A stretch of 64,000 nucleotides of DNA. It comes from DASPSM01 sp036008465 (GTDB taxonomy: Bacteria; Planctomycetota; Planctomycetia; Planctomycetales; Planctomycetaceae). Shown here piece after piece: positions 33,404-41,748 of the stretch; position 1 is the first letter of the stretch, and every line of letters starts with the position of its first letter. The notes beneath the pieces were generated by a model that searched no databases, was not told the origin of the DNA, and was given only the letters and a program-made list of their open reading frames with translations. The translations under genes and the position numbers were made by a program. Location: the NCBI GenBank assembly GCA_036008465.1, contig DASYNP010000146.1, forward strand, positions 50,962-114,961, read 5' to 3'.

Positions 33404-33839
33404 CGTCGCCCTCTCGGCGTCAGAACTTTCGCTCAATCCGAACCGTTGTAGACAGTCGTTTTGAGTTCGTATCGCAGGAAAAATCCGCTGGCTTACCGGG
33501 CTTTGCGGACACGGGAAGCAGGAGGCTTCGCCGGTAAACCCCATGGACGGATGACGCAGGCCACCCTGTCCTGCCAAGTCCAGAGCCATTCGCCTCTAAT
33601 ATCGGGAGCCAAGGATGTCTCCCGGAGGCGAATGGCTCGGTTTACTTTTTGGGGTTTTCAGAATTTTGGAAATCGCGTAGAAGCGCCTTCATTCGGCGGT
33701 CGCGTCCGCAACTCTCACCCGAACCAATTCGGGCCCGAACCCCTCGGGGCGGATGCGACCGGTTTTTGACGACACCTGCCCAATTCTCCTTTCCCGTTTT
33801 TGTCGCTCCCTCCCAGTCAAACATTTTTCTCCAAACCCA
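33404..33839. other. Long mraZ-rsmH gap with folded sequence
   Basis: No gene is seen in these 436 nt, which in most bacteria are only a few bases. Positions ~33480-33540 contain interleaved pairings (TCCGC/GCGGA; TTACCGG/CCGGTAA; GAAGC AGGAG GCTTC). Positions 33583-33650 form a large terminator-like hairpin (separate entry). A leader-type control element for rsmH-ftsI is possible; it does not match a riboswitch class I can recognise. Confidence 0.5.
33583..33650 (+). terminator. Large hairpin between mraZ and rsmH (attenuator or terminator)
   Basis: GAGCCATTCGCCTC (33583-33596) pairs perfectly with GAGGCGAATGGCTC (33625-33638), with an inner GGGAG/CTCCC stem. Two bases later comes TTTACTTTTT. 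This fits an intrinsic terminator reading toward rsmH. Partial read-through or regulated antitermination could set the level of the downstream division genes. Confidence 0.6.
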
Positions 33840-34826
33840 ATGTCCGATTCGACGCCGGCCGGCGATCCGGGCGCGTCCGTACATCGTCCCGTCCTCGTCC
33901 GGGAAGTTTTGCAATTCCTCGACATCGGGCCGGGACTCGTTGTAGTCGATGGAACGCTCGGCGGCGGCGGTCATAGCAAACTGATCCTCGAACAACTCGG
34001 ACCAAATGGAAAACTGATTGGCCTGGATCGCGATCCGGCGATGCTCGCCAGGGCGTCGCACGCGATTGCCGATTCTCGCGCGATATTTAGACATGAGAGT
34101 TATGCAGAGTTACCCCAGATCCTCGACTCGCTCGGAATCAGTCAGGTCGACCGCGTGCTGCTCGACCTGGGACTCTCCTCCGATCAGCTGGCCGACGCTT
34201 CGCGGGGATTCGGAATCCAGAGTGGCACTCAAACTGGCAGCCAGAGCCGCGGGCTCCTCGACATGCGCTTTGACTCCTCGGCAGGGCAAACTGCGTCCGA
34301 TCTTCTGTCGACGCTCGACGAGGCTGAATTGGCCGACCTCTTCGAGCGATTTGGGGAAGAACGCGCGAGCCGAGCAATTGCCCGGGCAATCGTCGCGCGG
34401 CGGTCCGAACTGGCGCAATGGACGGCCGCCGACCTCGTCGCCGCGGTCGCCCAAAGCCTTCCGCGCGGCCCAAAGCGACACCACGAGATTCACCCGGCCA
34501 CGCGTGTCTTTCAAGCCTTGCGAATTGCCGTCAACCACGAGCTCGAGCACCTCCAACAGTTCGTCTCGGTCGCGCTGCCCGACCGGCTAAAGCCCGGCGG
34601 ACGCGTGGTGATCATCAGTTTTCATTCCCTCGAAGACCGAATTGTCAAAGACGCTTTTCGGGATCAAGCACTATGGCAAAACCTAACTTCCAAACCGGTC
34701 ACGGCCCGCTCGGCGGAACAGAGGATGAATCCGCGCTCGCGCACGGCGAAGCTTCGCGCAGCGACGCGGAAAGCGACGGAGAGGCCGATTGGGAAATCCC
34801 CACCGCCCCGGACAATTCGCCGCTGA
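33840..34826 (+). CDS. rsmH: 16S rRNA (cytosine-1402-N4) methyltransferase
   Basis: 328 residues from the ATG at 33840; the frame is open further upstream but the family starts at VHRPVLVREVLQFL. SAM-binding motif VVDGTLGGGGHSKLILEQLG, DRVLLDLGLSSDQLA, and GRVVIISFHSLEDRIVKDAF are conserved. The expected C-terminal NPRSRTAKLRAATR is present, so the stop at 34826 is credible and the last ~50 codons truly overlap the next gene in another frame. Methylates C1402 of 16S rRNA in the P site. Confidence 0.96.
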   Translation: MSDSTPAGDPGASVHRPVLVREVLQFLDIGPGLVVVDGTLGGGGHSKLILEQLGPNGKLIGLDRDPAMLARASHAIADSRAIFRHESYAELPQILDSLGISQVDRVLLDLGLSSDQLADASRGFGIQSGTQTGSQSRGLLDMRFDSSAGQTASDLLSTLDEAELADLFERFGEERASRAIARAIVARRSELAQWTAADLVAAVAQSLPRGPKRHHEIHPATRVFQALRIAVNHELEHLQQFVSVALPDRLKPGGRVVIISFHSLEDRIVKDAFRDQALWQNLTSKPVTARSAEQRMNPRSRTAKLRAATRKATERPIGKSPPPRTIRR

Positions 34827-36655
34827 GCCGGATCCTCGGCCTGGTGTTGGTCGTGGTGCTGGCCGGCGTCTTCAGCTTTGTGGCGTACCGGAAGTACGAC
34901 GAGGCGCGACGCAATCCGGCGAGTCAAACTGTGGACTCAACGGGCGGAGGCGCGACGCCCGCGGATCCGACCACCGAGTCACAAGCACCGCCGTTTTCAG
35001 CCAACGAAAATACGGCGGCCCGCGGCGATTCGCCCACCAATACCCCCACAGCTCCTCCCAAGACGGCGGCTCTGTTTGCTCAAAACGGTCCCGGGTCAGC
35101 CGACGGATTTCAATCGTTCGAAGATCGTGGCCCTAACCATTCGCAGAATGGCCTGCAGCACAATCCGCAACAAAGCTCTGCCGTGCCGGGTCGGGTCGCG
35201 CTGACACAGACACAGGCACCGGCGACTGGCAATCCCAATGGGACGGCGAGTCGCGAGGCGGACGCCAATCCGTTCGGGGACTTGGGTGGCGGAGCACCGG
35301 CCGAACGTCAACCGCAACAACCGCCGACGCAGTCCGAGCCGCCGCAGCAATTCGCCGGTGGCACGGCTTCCGCGACCGTGTCCATCAAACCGAATGCAAG
35401 TGTCGGATTCGCTCCGACGGGTTCACAGAACTCGCTCGGCACTGCGGTGACCTCCAAAGCCCCGCAGGCAGGGACTCCACACGCAACGCCTGCGGGTGAC
35501 GATGCCGACATGCAGAATCTCTTCCCCAATGAGAGAACCCCCAGGCGCGACGGGGCGGCATCGGTCCCGCAGAACCTTGCGGCGCGTGGTACCTCCTTCG
35601 AACCGACCGGATTAACGCGTACGGCCGACGTACAGAGCCCGACGGCGCAGAACCTCACGGCGCAGAAACAAACTCCTCCGACTCAGAGCGAGCCCCTGGA
35701 TAATGAGCAGTTGGAAGATTCTCGCCCGTCGGCGCGGTCGGCGACGGACAATCGCGGCGTGACTCGCCTTCAGCACGACTCGCATGGGTCGATGCCTGGG
35801 AGCGCGACTGCCGGCGCGCCGACGACCGGTCGCGCGGAGGCACTCCTGGCAGGCAAAGAGCGATCGCCGATGGAAGACGAGCCGGCCTTCGGCAACTCAG
35901 CGACTTCGGGCAGGATTTCGCCGCGTCCGAGTCCGCCGGCAACGATTCAATCACAGCGACGTGCTCCGATCGCGACAAGCGTCTCCGATGGCGACGTCCG
36001 TTCGCCCTCGGCCTCTGATGACCCCTTTGCGAGTCATCGCCCCTCCACAGGCGATGGATTTGGCCGGTCCGCTTCACCCTCTGCTGTCGATGGCAGTCTG
36101 TCGCCGTCCGGGCGGGTGCCGGCAGCTGGCGGCGCCGTTTCTCCGGTGGGCACGACCAGCGACGCTGGCGACTACTACGTCGTGCAGCCTCAAGATAATT
36201 TTTGGACCATCTCGCGAAAGAAATACGGGACGTCGCGCTACTTCCACGCACTGGCCGAGCTCAACAAAGCGCGGATCCCCGATCCCTCGCGAATGCGGCC
36301 GGGCATGAAAGTCAGCACGCCGTCGGCCGAAGTGCTGGAAGAGCACTATGGACAATTCCTTCCGCCGGGGACCAGGGTGCAGGTCACAGCCGCCGAAGAG
36401 GCGTCCGCCAAATCCGCACCGACCGGATTTTTCGTCAGCTCCGACGGAACTCCGAAGTATCGCACAACCGAGAAAGACACGCTCTCGGACATTGCGGCCA
36501 GGCACCTGGGCCGCTCCTCGCGCTGGATTCAGATTTACGAGATGAACCGCGATAAGCTTTCCAGCCCCAATCAACTGAAAGTTGGCACCGAGCTGGCTCT
36601 TCCGGGCGACGCCAGCAACGTCGCGCTGTCGAGCGAGGACGACGACCGCCGATAA
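34673..36655 (+). CDS. Single-pass membrane protein with two LysM domains in the dcw cluster
   Basis: 660 residues from the ATG at 34673, the only ATG before the membrane segment; it lies 154 nt inside rsmH. Residues 1-50 are acidic and cytoplasmic, then SRILGLVLVVVLAGVFSFVA (52-71) crosses the membrane. Residues ~80-490 are a long low-complexity Pro/Ser/Thr/Gln/Ala linker. Two LysM-like units follow: DYYVVQPQDNFWTISRKKYG (~500-545) and TEKDTLSDIAARHLGRSSRW (~600-650). LysM binds glycan with N-acetylglucosamine, i.e. peptidoglycan. Located where ftsL or other division genes sit, it is a candidate divisome or wall-anchor protein. A non-ATG start after 34826 cannot be excluded. Confidence 0.75.
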   Translation: MAKPNFQTGHGPLGGTEDESALAHGEASRSDAESDGEADWEIPTAPDNSPLSRILGLVLVVVLAGVFSFVAYRKYDEARRNPASQTVDSTGGGATPADPTTESQAPPFSANENTAARGDSPTNTPTAPPKTAALFAQNGPGSADGFQSFEDRGPNHSQNGLQHNPQQSSAVPGRVALTQTQAPATGNPNGTASREADANPFGDLGGGAPAERQPQQPPTQSEPPQQFAGGTASATVSIKPNASVGFAPTGSQNSLGTAVTSKAPQAGTPHATPAGDDADMQNLFPNERTPRRDGAASVPQNLAARGTSFEPTGLTRTADVQSPTAQNLTAQKQTPPTQSEPLDNEQLEDSRPSARSATDNRGVTRLQHDSHGSMPGSATAGAPTTGRAEALLAGKERSPMEDEPAFGNSATSGRISPRPSPPATIQSQRRAPIATSVSDGDVRSPSASDDPFASHRPSTGDGFGRSASPSAVDGSLSPSGRVPAAGGAVSPVGTTSDAGDYYVVQPQDNFWTISRKKYGTSRYFHALAELNKARIPDPSRMRPGMKVSTPSAEVLEEHYGQFLPPGTRVQVTAAEEASAKSAPTGFFVSSDGTPKYRTTEKDTLSDIAARHLGRSSRWIQIYEMNRDKLSSPNQLKVGTELALPGDASNVALSSEDDDRR

Positions 36656-36665
36656 AGACGAGGCG

Positions 36666-36959
36666 ATGTATTTTCGCTTCGGTGCGGCCGTGGTGTTGGC
36701 GGTCCTGGTAGCCGTCGCGGGGATCGCCGTCGAAAAGCGGTGCCTCACGTTGCGCCGCGCGCTAACCCGCGAGCACTATCGCTACGAGGTCTTGCGCGAC
36801 CTCTACGCGCGGCAACGGCTCCGGACACAGCAGCTCGGTGCGCCGGCGCGGCTGTTCGAGGCGTTGGAGAGCGATCGCCGCGAATTGATTGCGCGCAAGC
36901 CGCCCGGTTCCCGCCGAGAGCAAATCGCGAGCGAGCCCAGCACCAGCACGCACGAGTAG
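36666..36959 (+). CDS. FtsL-like small bitopic protein
   Basis: 97 residues from the ATG at 36666 (GACGAGG upstream). One N-terminal membrane helix (FGAAVVLAVLVAVAGIAVEK) is followed by a basic, helix-forming region (LRRALTREHYRYEVLRDLYA) and a disordered end. The topology, length and position just before ftsI match FtsL, whose sequence is poorly conserved; the assignment rests on context. Ten bases after the LysM gene and 18 before ftsI, so in one operon. FtsL would join FtsI/FtsW at the septum. Confidence 0.55.
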   Translation: MYFRFGAAVVLAVLVAVAGIAVEKRCLTLRRALTREHYRYEVLRDLYARQRLRTQQLGAPARLFEALESDRRELIARKPPGSRREQIASEPSTSTHE

Positions 36960-36977
36960 ACACGGGAGCGCGCTCGA

Positions 36978-38939
36978 ATGTCGACTGAGCCGCTCGCTGC
37001 CGACGCGTCGGGATGTGATTCCTCATCGTCCCGCCTGAAGGCGCCGAGCCCACGACCGGTGAGTGGGATCGTTTGCCGTTCTGAGGAAGACACGGCTGAG
37101 CAAGCTCAGCCGTGGCACCCGATTTCTCGCGCACGACTTCCCGAACGCGTCCGCGCGGAATCGTTCATTGGGGGCACTCGGCGCGGGATGATCGTGAGCC
37201 TCATGTTTCTGGGAGGACTGGCGGTCGCCGCGCGGCTGGTGCAGTTGCAGGTCGTCGAACACAACCGGCTGGCCGCGAGGGGCACGCGACAAAAATCCTA
37301 CGTCGAAATTCTGCCCGCTCCGCCCGGAGATCTGCTCGATCGGGACGGCCGAGTGCTGGCGACCTCGATCGTGGCTCGTAGTCTGTTCGTCCTGCCTGAG
37401 AATATCGCCGACCCCTGGCCCTGCGCGCAGCGGCTGGCCCGCGCGTTGCATCTCGATCCCGGTCGCCTGTGCGAGCGGCTCCAACAATCGGACAAAAAAT
37501 TCGCGTGGGTCAAACGGCGCCTCACACCCGAAGACGAGCAAGCGGTGCGTGCACTCAGATTGCCTGCGGGCACCTGGGATTTTCGGGAGGAGTACGTTCG
37601 CCGCTATCCACAGGGAAATCTGGCGGCCCACGTACTTGGCCTGCGCGATGTGGACGGCATCTGCCGAGGCGGCCTCGAGCAGTCGCTCGAGGTCGTGCTG
37701 CGCGGGCAGCCCGGTCGTCGGACACTCTACCGCGACGCGCGCGGTCGCGTGATTGACGTGCCCGACGACACCGACGTTCCGCCTCAGCCGGGGCGATCGG
37801 TGGTGACCACGCTCGACTCCGTCGTCCAGCTTTACGCCGAGCGCGAACTGGACCGAGTCGTCGAAGAGTGGAAGCCGCAGGGCGCATGCGCCGTGGTTCA
37901 AGATCCGGCCAGCGGCGAAATCCTGGCGATGGCTTCGCGACCCGCATTCGACCCGAATCATCCCGAACGCGTTTCCGAGGACGCGTGGAAGAATCGGGCG
38001 GTCGCCTGGATTTACGAGCCCGGCTCGACGTTCAAACCGTTCGTGGTCGCCGGTGCAATGGATCGCGGACGGATTCATCCCGATGAGGAGATCGATTGCG
38101 CCGGCGGCGAAACACGCTTGGCGAGCCGCGTGTTTCACGACACGCATCCGTACGGCCTGTTGAATGTCGGAGACGTGCTGGTGAAGTCGAGCAACATCGG
38201 CATGTCGCGGATCGGCGCGCGGCTCACGAACGCTGAACTCTTTGCGACGATCGCGACATTCGGTTTCGGTCGCGTGCCGGGCTCGGGTTTGCCCGGAGAA
38301 ATCGGCGGCGTGTTGCGACCGGTGAAGGTCTGGTCGTCGTATTCCAATGCCTCGCTATCGATCGGCCAGGAACTCGCGGTGACGCCGCTGCAGATGATCG
38401 CGGCGCATTCGGCGCTCGCCAACGGGGGAACGCTGAAATCGCCCAAACTCGTCCTGCGCACTCTGAATGCGCCCGCGGACTCCGCAACCAATCTTCCCTT
38501 GGCGACGGGCGTCGTCAGCAGAGCGACCGATCACGAGACGGCTCGCTGGCTCGTCGAGGGGCCGATGCGTGAGGTCGTCCTGCGGGGAACCGGGACGCGC
38601 GCAAATCTGCCGGGTTTTTCTGTCTTCGGCAAAACAGGGACGGCGCAAAAACTCGACTCGGAGACAGGCGCTTATTCAGTCGACAAGTACGTCAGCTCGT
38701 TCTTGTGTGGCGCCCCGGCGGAAAATCCGCGGGTCGTGGTGCTGGTCGTCGTCGACGAACCGTCGACCGGCGGATCGCATTACGGAGGGACTGTCGCCGC
38801 TCCCGCCGCCGCGGAGATTCTGCGGCAAACGCTGGCGTACTTGCGAGTACCGCCAGACGAGTCGCGCGACGGACCACACGACATCACGGCAGTTCGGACG
38901 CCGGGACGAGTGGGGCAGGCTGTGCCTGCCGTCCGGTGA
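36978..38939 (+). CDS. ftsI: Division transpeptidase, class B PBP (FtsI/PBP3)
   Basis: 653 residues. After a ~70-residue cytoplasmic leader, a membrane helix (MIVSLMFLGGLAVAARLVQL) and the PBP dimer domain (LLDRDGRVLATSI) are followed by the transpeptidase. The catalytic Ser is in PGSTFKPF (Ser350), SSN at 404-406, and KTGT at 552-555, so all active-site motifs are intact. It cross-links septal peptidoglycan. Two REP-like palindromes lie inside the coding sequence: one in the leader (37091-37114) and one that supplies the last residues (38914-38930). Last gene of the cluster; murE/mraY/murG do not follow. Confidence 0.93.
   Translation: MSTEPLAADASGCDSSSSRLKAPSPRPVSGIVCRSEEDTAEQAQPWHPISRARLPERVRAESFIGGTRRGMIVSLMFLGGLAVAARLVQLQVVEHNRLAARGTRQKSYVEILPAPPGDLLDRDGRVLATSIVARSLFVLPENIADPWPCAQRLARALHLDPGRLCERLQQSDKKFAWVKRRLTPEDEQAVRALRLPAGTWDFREEYVRRYPQGNLAAHVLGLRDVDGICRGGLEQSLEVVLRGQPGRRTLYRDARGRVIDVPDDTDVPPQPGRSVVTTLDSVVQLYAERELDRVVEEWKPQGACAVVQDPASGEILAMASRPAFDPNHPERVSEDAWKNRAVAWIYEPGSTFKPFVVAGAMDRGRIHPDEEIDCAGGETRLASRVFHDTHPYGLLNVGDVLVKSSNIGMSRIGARLTNAELFATIATFGFGRVPGSGLPGEIGGVLRPVKVWSSYSNASLSIGQELAVTPLQMIAAHSALANGGTLKSPKLVLRTLNAPADSATNLPLATGVVSRATDHETARWLVEGPMREVVLRGTGTRANLPGFSVFGKTGTAQKLDSETGAYSVDKYVSSFLCGAPAENPRVVVLVVVDEPSTGGSHYGGTVAAPAAAEILRQTLAYLRVPPDESRDGPHDITAVRTPGRVGQAVPAVR
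37091..37114. repeat. REP-like palindrome inside the ftsI leader
   Basis: CACGGCTGAG, loop CAAG, CTCAGCCGTG: a perfect 10-bp stem. It falls in the part of FtsI before the membrane helix, where extra residues (TAEQAQPWHP) would be tolerated. Confidence 0.85.
38914..38930. repeat. Palindrome forming the 3' end of ftsI
   Basis: GGCAGGC TGT GCCTGCC, in frame, coding for the C-terminal residues GQAVPA shortly before the stop codon. The sense GGCAGGC and related GCGGCAGGCACCGCC just downstream (38948-38962) suggest a repeated intergenic element that captured the stop codon. Confidence 0.7.
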
Positions 38940-39002
38940 CCCAAGAGCGGCAGGCACCGCCTACCCTACGAATCTTGGCGACTCGCAAAGCGCTGTCGCA
39001 GC

Positions 39003-39971
39003 TCAGGCGCTCGCGAGCGATTCGTCCGGTTTTCTATCGAGCGGGATTCGATCATCGACTTCGGTCGCGAGACCCACGGCTCTCAGGCCGCGAATCAACC
39101 ACCAGGTCGTGTCGATCTCCCACCAGCGGTGACCAGCGCGGGCCGTATGCGGATGCGCGTGATGATTGTTGTGCCAGCCCTCGCCAAAGGCGATCAGCGC
39201 GACCCACCACAGATTTCGTGACTCGTCCCGCGTGTCGTAATTGCGATACCCCCACAGATGGGTGGCCGAGTTCACGAACCACGTGCAGTGGTAGGCCCAC
39301 GTCATCCGCACGCACACTCCCCAGAGCACTCCGGGCAGACCGGCAATCGCGTACAGGGCCACGGCGATGCCGATCAGGCACACTCCGTAGAAGCGCTCAT
39401 AAAACTGCATGATGGGTCGATCGACGAGATCCGGAATGTAGCGCCGATACAACAGAGCCCGTTGCTCGGGCCTGTGATTGACAAACAGCCAAAGAATATG
39501 CGACCACCACGCCCCTTCGAGCGGCGAATGGGGATCACCGTCTTGATCGGACCGCTGATGATGCAGACGGTGCGTCGCCGACCACATCAGCGGCGACCCC
39601 TGCCCTGACGCGACCGAGCAAAAGAGCACGACGAACTCGGCCGGCCGGGTGAGCTTTAAGGACTTGTGCGACAAATAGCGATGATACCCCAGGCAGACGC
39701 CGACGCTCGCCGTGAGCCAGTGTGCAACCAGCGCGATGCCGATCGCTTCCCACGTAAAGAAGAAAGGAGCCGCCAGGCAACCCGCATGAATGGCGACCAT
39801 CCAAACGAGGGTCACCCAATCGATGTTCTTCCAATTCAACTGATTGGGGTTGAACCAGTCGTAAACTTCCTGCGGAGCGAGAGTCCGCTCGACCCTTTGC
39901 TGTACTTTTCGCCGAGCCTGCTTTTTCGAGCGGCGGCGTCTCGGGGGAGCAACAACTGCGCTGGCCATCAT
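39003..39971 (-). CDS. Acyl-CoA (delta-9-type) fatty acid desaturase
   Basis: 322 residues. The three His boxes of membrane di-iron desaturases are present: HRYLSH (H-x4-H), HRLHHQ (H-x2-HH) and HNNHH. There are two membrane-helix pairs (VTLVWMVAIHAGCLAAPFFF; CLIGIAVALYAIAGLPG). The N-terminus carries a basic Arg/Lys-rich leader. The enzyme introduces a cis double bond into acyl-CoA or lipid-bound acyl chains using O2 and an electron donor. Convergent with ftsI; an unrelated unit. Confidence 0.94.
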   Translation of the reverse strand: MMASAVVAPPRRRRSKKQARRKVQQRVERTLAPQEVYDWFNPNQLNWKNIDWVTLVWMVAIHAGCLAAPFFFTWEAIGIALVAHWLTASVGVCLGYHRYLSHKSLKLTRPAEFVVLFCSVASGQGSPLMWSATHRLHHQRSDQDGDPHSPLEGAWWSHILWLFVNHRPEQRALLYRRYIPDLVDRPIMQFYERFYGVCLIGIAVALYAIAGLPGVLWGVCVRMTWAYHCTWFVNSATHLWGYRNYDTRDESRNLWWVALIAFGEGWHNNHHAHPHTARAGHRWWEIDTTWWLIRGLRAVGLATEVDDRIPLDRKPDESLASA

Positions 39972-40207
39972 GGTCTCCCGGTTATTCGGCGAGTATCGGC
40001 CGAATGGGCGTGGTTTCTGCGTGAAACTTTAGCGGGAGGATAGAAAAGCAGCGTCAGCGCCCGGTCACTGCTCTGTCATATTTGTGTCACAGGCGCAAAT
40101 CGAAATTCTGGTTTGACTTACCGCGACTCGCCGCGGATATTGTGACTGTTTCAGCAGCCACACGACGAGGCTGCCAGGAGTGGAAACGCGACAACGGAGG
40201 CAACGAG

Positions 40208-40462
40208 ATGGCCATTCTCAAAATGACCGCCGAGGAGATCAAGGTCCTCCGCAAGACCCTCAAGATGAGTGAGGCCGAACTGGCAAATCGCATTGAACTG
40301 GAGGACCGGCAGGCGGTCAAGCTGTTGGAATCGGGGGGGATGGCGCCGAGCGTGAAGATGCATCGCCTACTGATTCGGCTGCTGCGAAATGGAGCCACTC
40401 GCTCGCCCAAGTTGAAAAAAATGCTCGAAGCGATCAAAGAGCGCTCCGAGGTCCGTTTCTAA
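40208..40462 (+). CDS. Small helix-turn-helix (XRE-like) regulator
   Basis: 84 residues from the ATG at 40208; GGAGG is eight bases upstream. VLRKTLKMSEAELANRIELE followed by AVKLLESGGMAPS has the spacing of a Cro/CI-type HTH (RK-L-lSq-eLA--l...E-G---P). The rest is two basic helices (RLLIRLLRN, KLKKMLEAIKERSE). Probably a DNA-binding regulator of a nearby or distant gene; no partner is obvious. Divergent from the desaturase. Confidence 0.65.
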   Translation: MAILKMTAEEIKVLRKTLKMSEAELANRIELEDRQAVKLLESGGMAPSVKMHRLLIRLLRNGATRSPKLKKMLEAIKERSEVRF

Positions 40463-40520
40463 ACGGCCGTACCTCGCGCGATCCGCCCTCTCACATTGGT
40501 ACCACTTGGACTCGCACCTC

Positions 40521-41471
40521 ATGTCGTCTCGGCTGTTTTTCCTTTGGCTGTTGGCAGGCTCGTTCGTAATTGCGCCGATCGCACCAACGCGCGCCGCCGA
40601 CGTGGCGCCCTCCAAGACGGCCCGCTCACTGATCGTCCACGCGGACGACGCGGGGATGTCCCATTCGGTGAACGTGGCGACGATCGAAGGCCTCGAGCAC
40701 GGGGTCGTCACTTCGACGAGCATCCTCGTCCCGTGCGCCTGGTTTCCCGAATTCGCGAAGTACGCCCACAAGCACCCGGATCGCGATTACGGCGTGCATC
40801 TCACGCTGACGTGTGAATGGAAAAATTATCGCTGGGGTCCAGTCGCGCCGCGCGACAAAGTTCCGAGTCTGCTCGACCGCGACGGCTACCTGTATCCCGA
40901 TAATGCACCCGTTTTTGCCAAGGCCAAGCTCAGCGAGGCGGAAACCGAGCTGCGGGCTCAAATCGATCGGGCCAAGGCGTTCGGCGTGCGGCTGTCACAT
41001 CTCGACACGCACATGGGGACGCTGCTCGACCGGGCCGATCTGCTCGAGCTCTATATCAACCTGGGCATCGCCTACAACCTGCCCGTGATGTTCACCCGCC
41101 AGGCTTCGCTCCCCGCCTTCCAGGCCAAGTATCCGGCCCTCCGCGGCCACGACCGCCAACTCCTCGAAATGCTCGACAGCCACCGCCTGCCCGTCTTGTC
41201 GTCGGTGCTGATGATGTACGACGACGGCGATCACGCGGCCCGCACTCGGAATTACCTGAAGGCCTTCGCCCGGTTGCCTGCCGGCGTCAGCGAGCTGATC
41301 GTGCACTGCGGCATCGACAATGCCGAACTCGAAGCGATCACCGATTCCGCCAAACTTCGCGACAGCGACCGCCGCTTTGTCACCGACCCCCAAACCAAGG
41401 CCGAACTCACGCGAATGGGATTCACGCTGACCAACTGGGGCGAATTCCGGCTGGCAGCGGATCACAAATGA
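40521..41471 (+). CDS. Secreted ChbG/YdjC-like carbohydrate deacetylase
   Basis: 316 residues from the ATG at 40521; TTG at 40506 is an alternative. Signal peptide (LFFLWLLAGSFVIAPIAPTR, then AA). Metal and catalytic motifs of the family: LIVHADDAGMSHSVN (the Asp pair and His), GVHLTLTCEW, and RLSHLDTHMGTL; late ELIVHCGID is also typical. ChbG deacetylates acetylated chito-oligosaccharides in a metal-dependent way. The export signal suggests an extracytoplasmic glycan substrate. Confidence 0.88.
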   Translation: MSSRLFFLWLLAGSFVIAPIAPTRAADVAPSKTARSLIVHADDAGMSHSVNVATIEGLEHGVVTSTSILVPCAWFPEFAKYAHKHPDRDYGVHLTLTCEWKNYRWGPVAPRDKVPSLLDRDGYLYPDNAPVFAKAKLSEAETELRAQIDRAKAFGVRLSHLDTHMGTLLDRADLLELYINLGIAYNLPVMFTRQASLPAFQAKYPALRGHDRQLLEMLDSHRLPVLSSVLMMYDDGDHAARTRNYLKAFARLPAGVSELIVHCGIDNAELEAITDSAKLRDSDRRFVTDPQTKAELTRMGFTLTNWGEFRLAADHK

Positions 41472-41483
41472 TGGGGAATTGGG

Positions 41484-41511
41484 GGATTTTCCGGGGCCTA
41501 AGGGAAAATCC
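41484..41511. repeat. 9-bp inverted repeat downstream of the ChbG-like gene
   Basis: GGATTTTCC and GGAAAATCC separated by 10 nt, starting 12 nt after the stop codon. No T-run follows on either strand, so it is a weak terminator candidate at best. The remaining 237 nt to the next gene show nothing else. Confidence 0.6.
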
Positions 41512-41748
41512 GGATTAAGCGGTCGTAACGGTCATGCCGATAAATTGGCTGACCCGTCTGAGCGGCCGTCCACGCCCGGGCTGTAAACGACAGCTCAAGG
41601 CGCGAACCTCCATCTCACGCCAGCGGCACAAGCGGTTTCTCGGCTCTGCTTATCGTGCGTGGCATTGCGCGCGAACGACCTTCCGACGAGTTGCCGCTTC
41701 CGACAATTGCATTCGTATTTTGAGATCTTCACAAGGAGGGAGGGGCCC

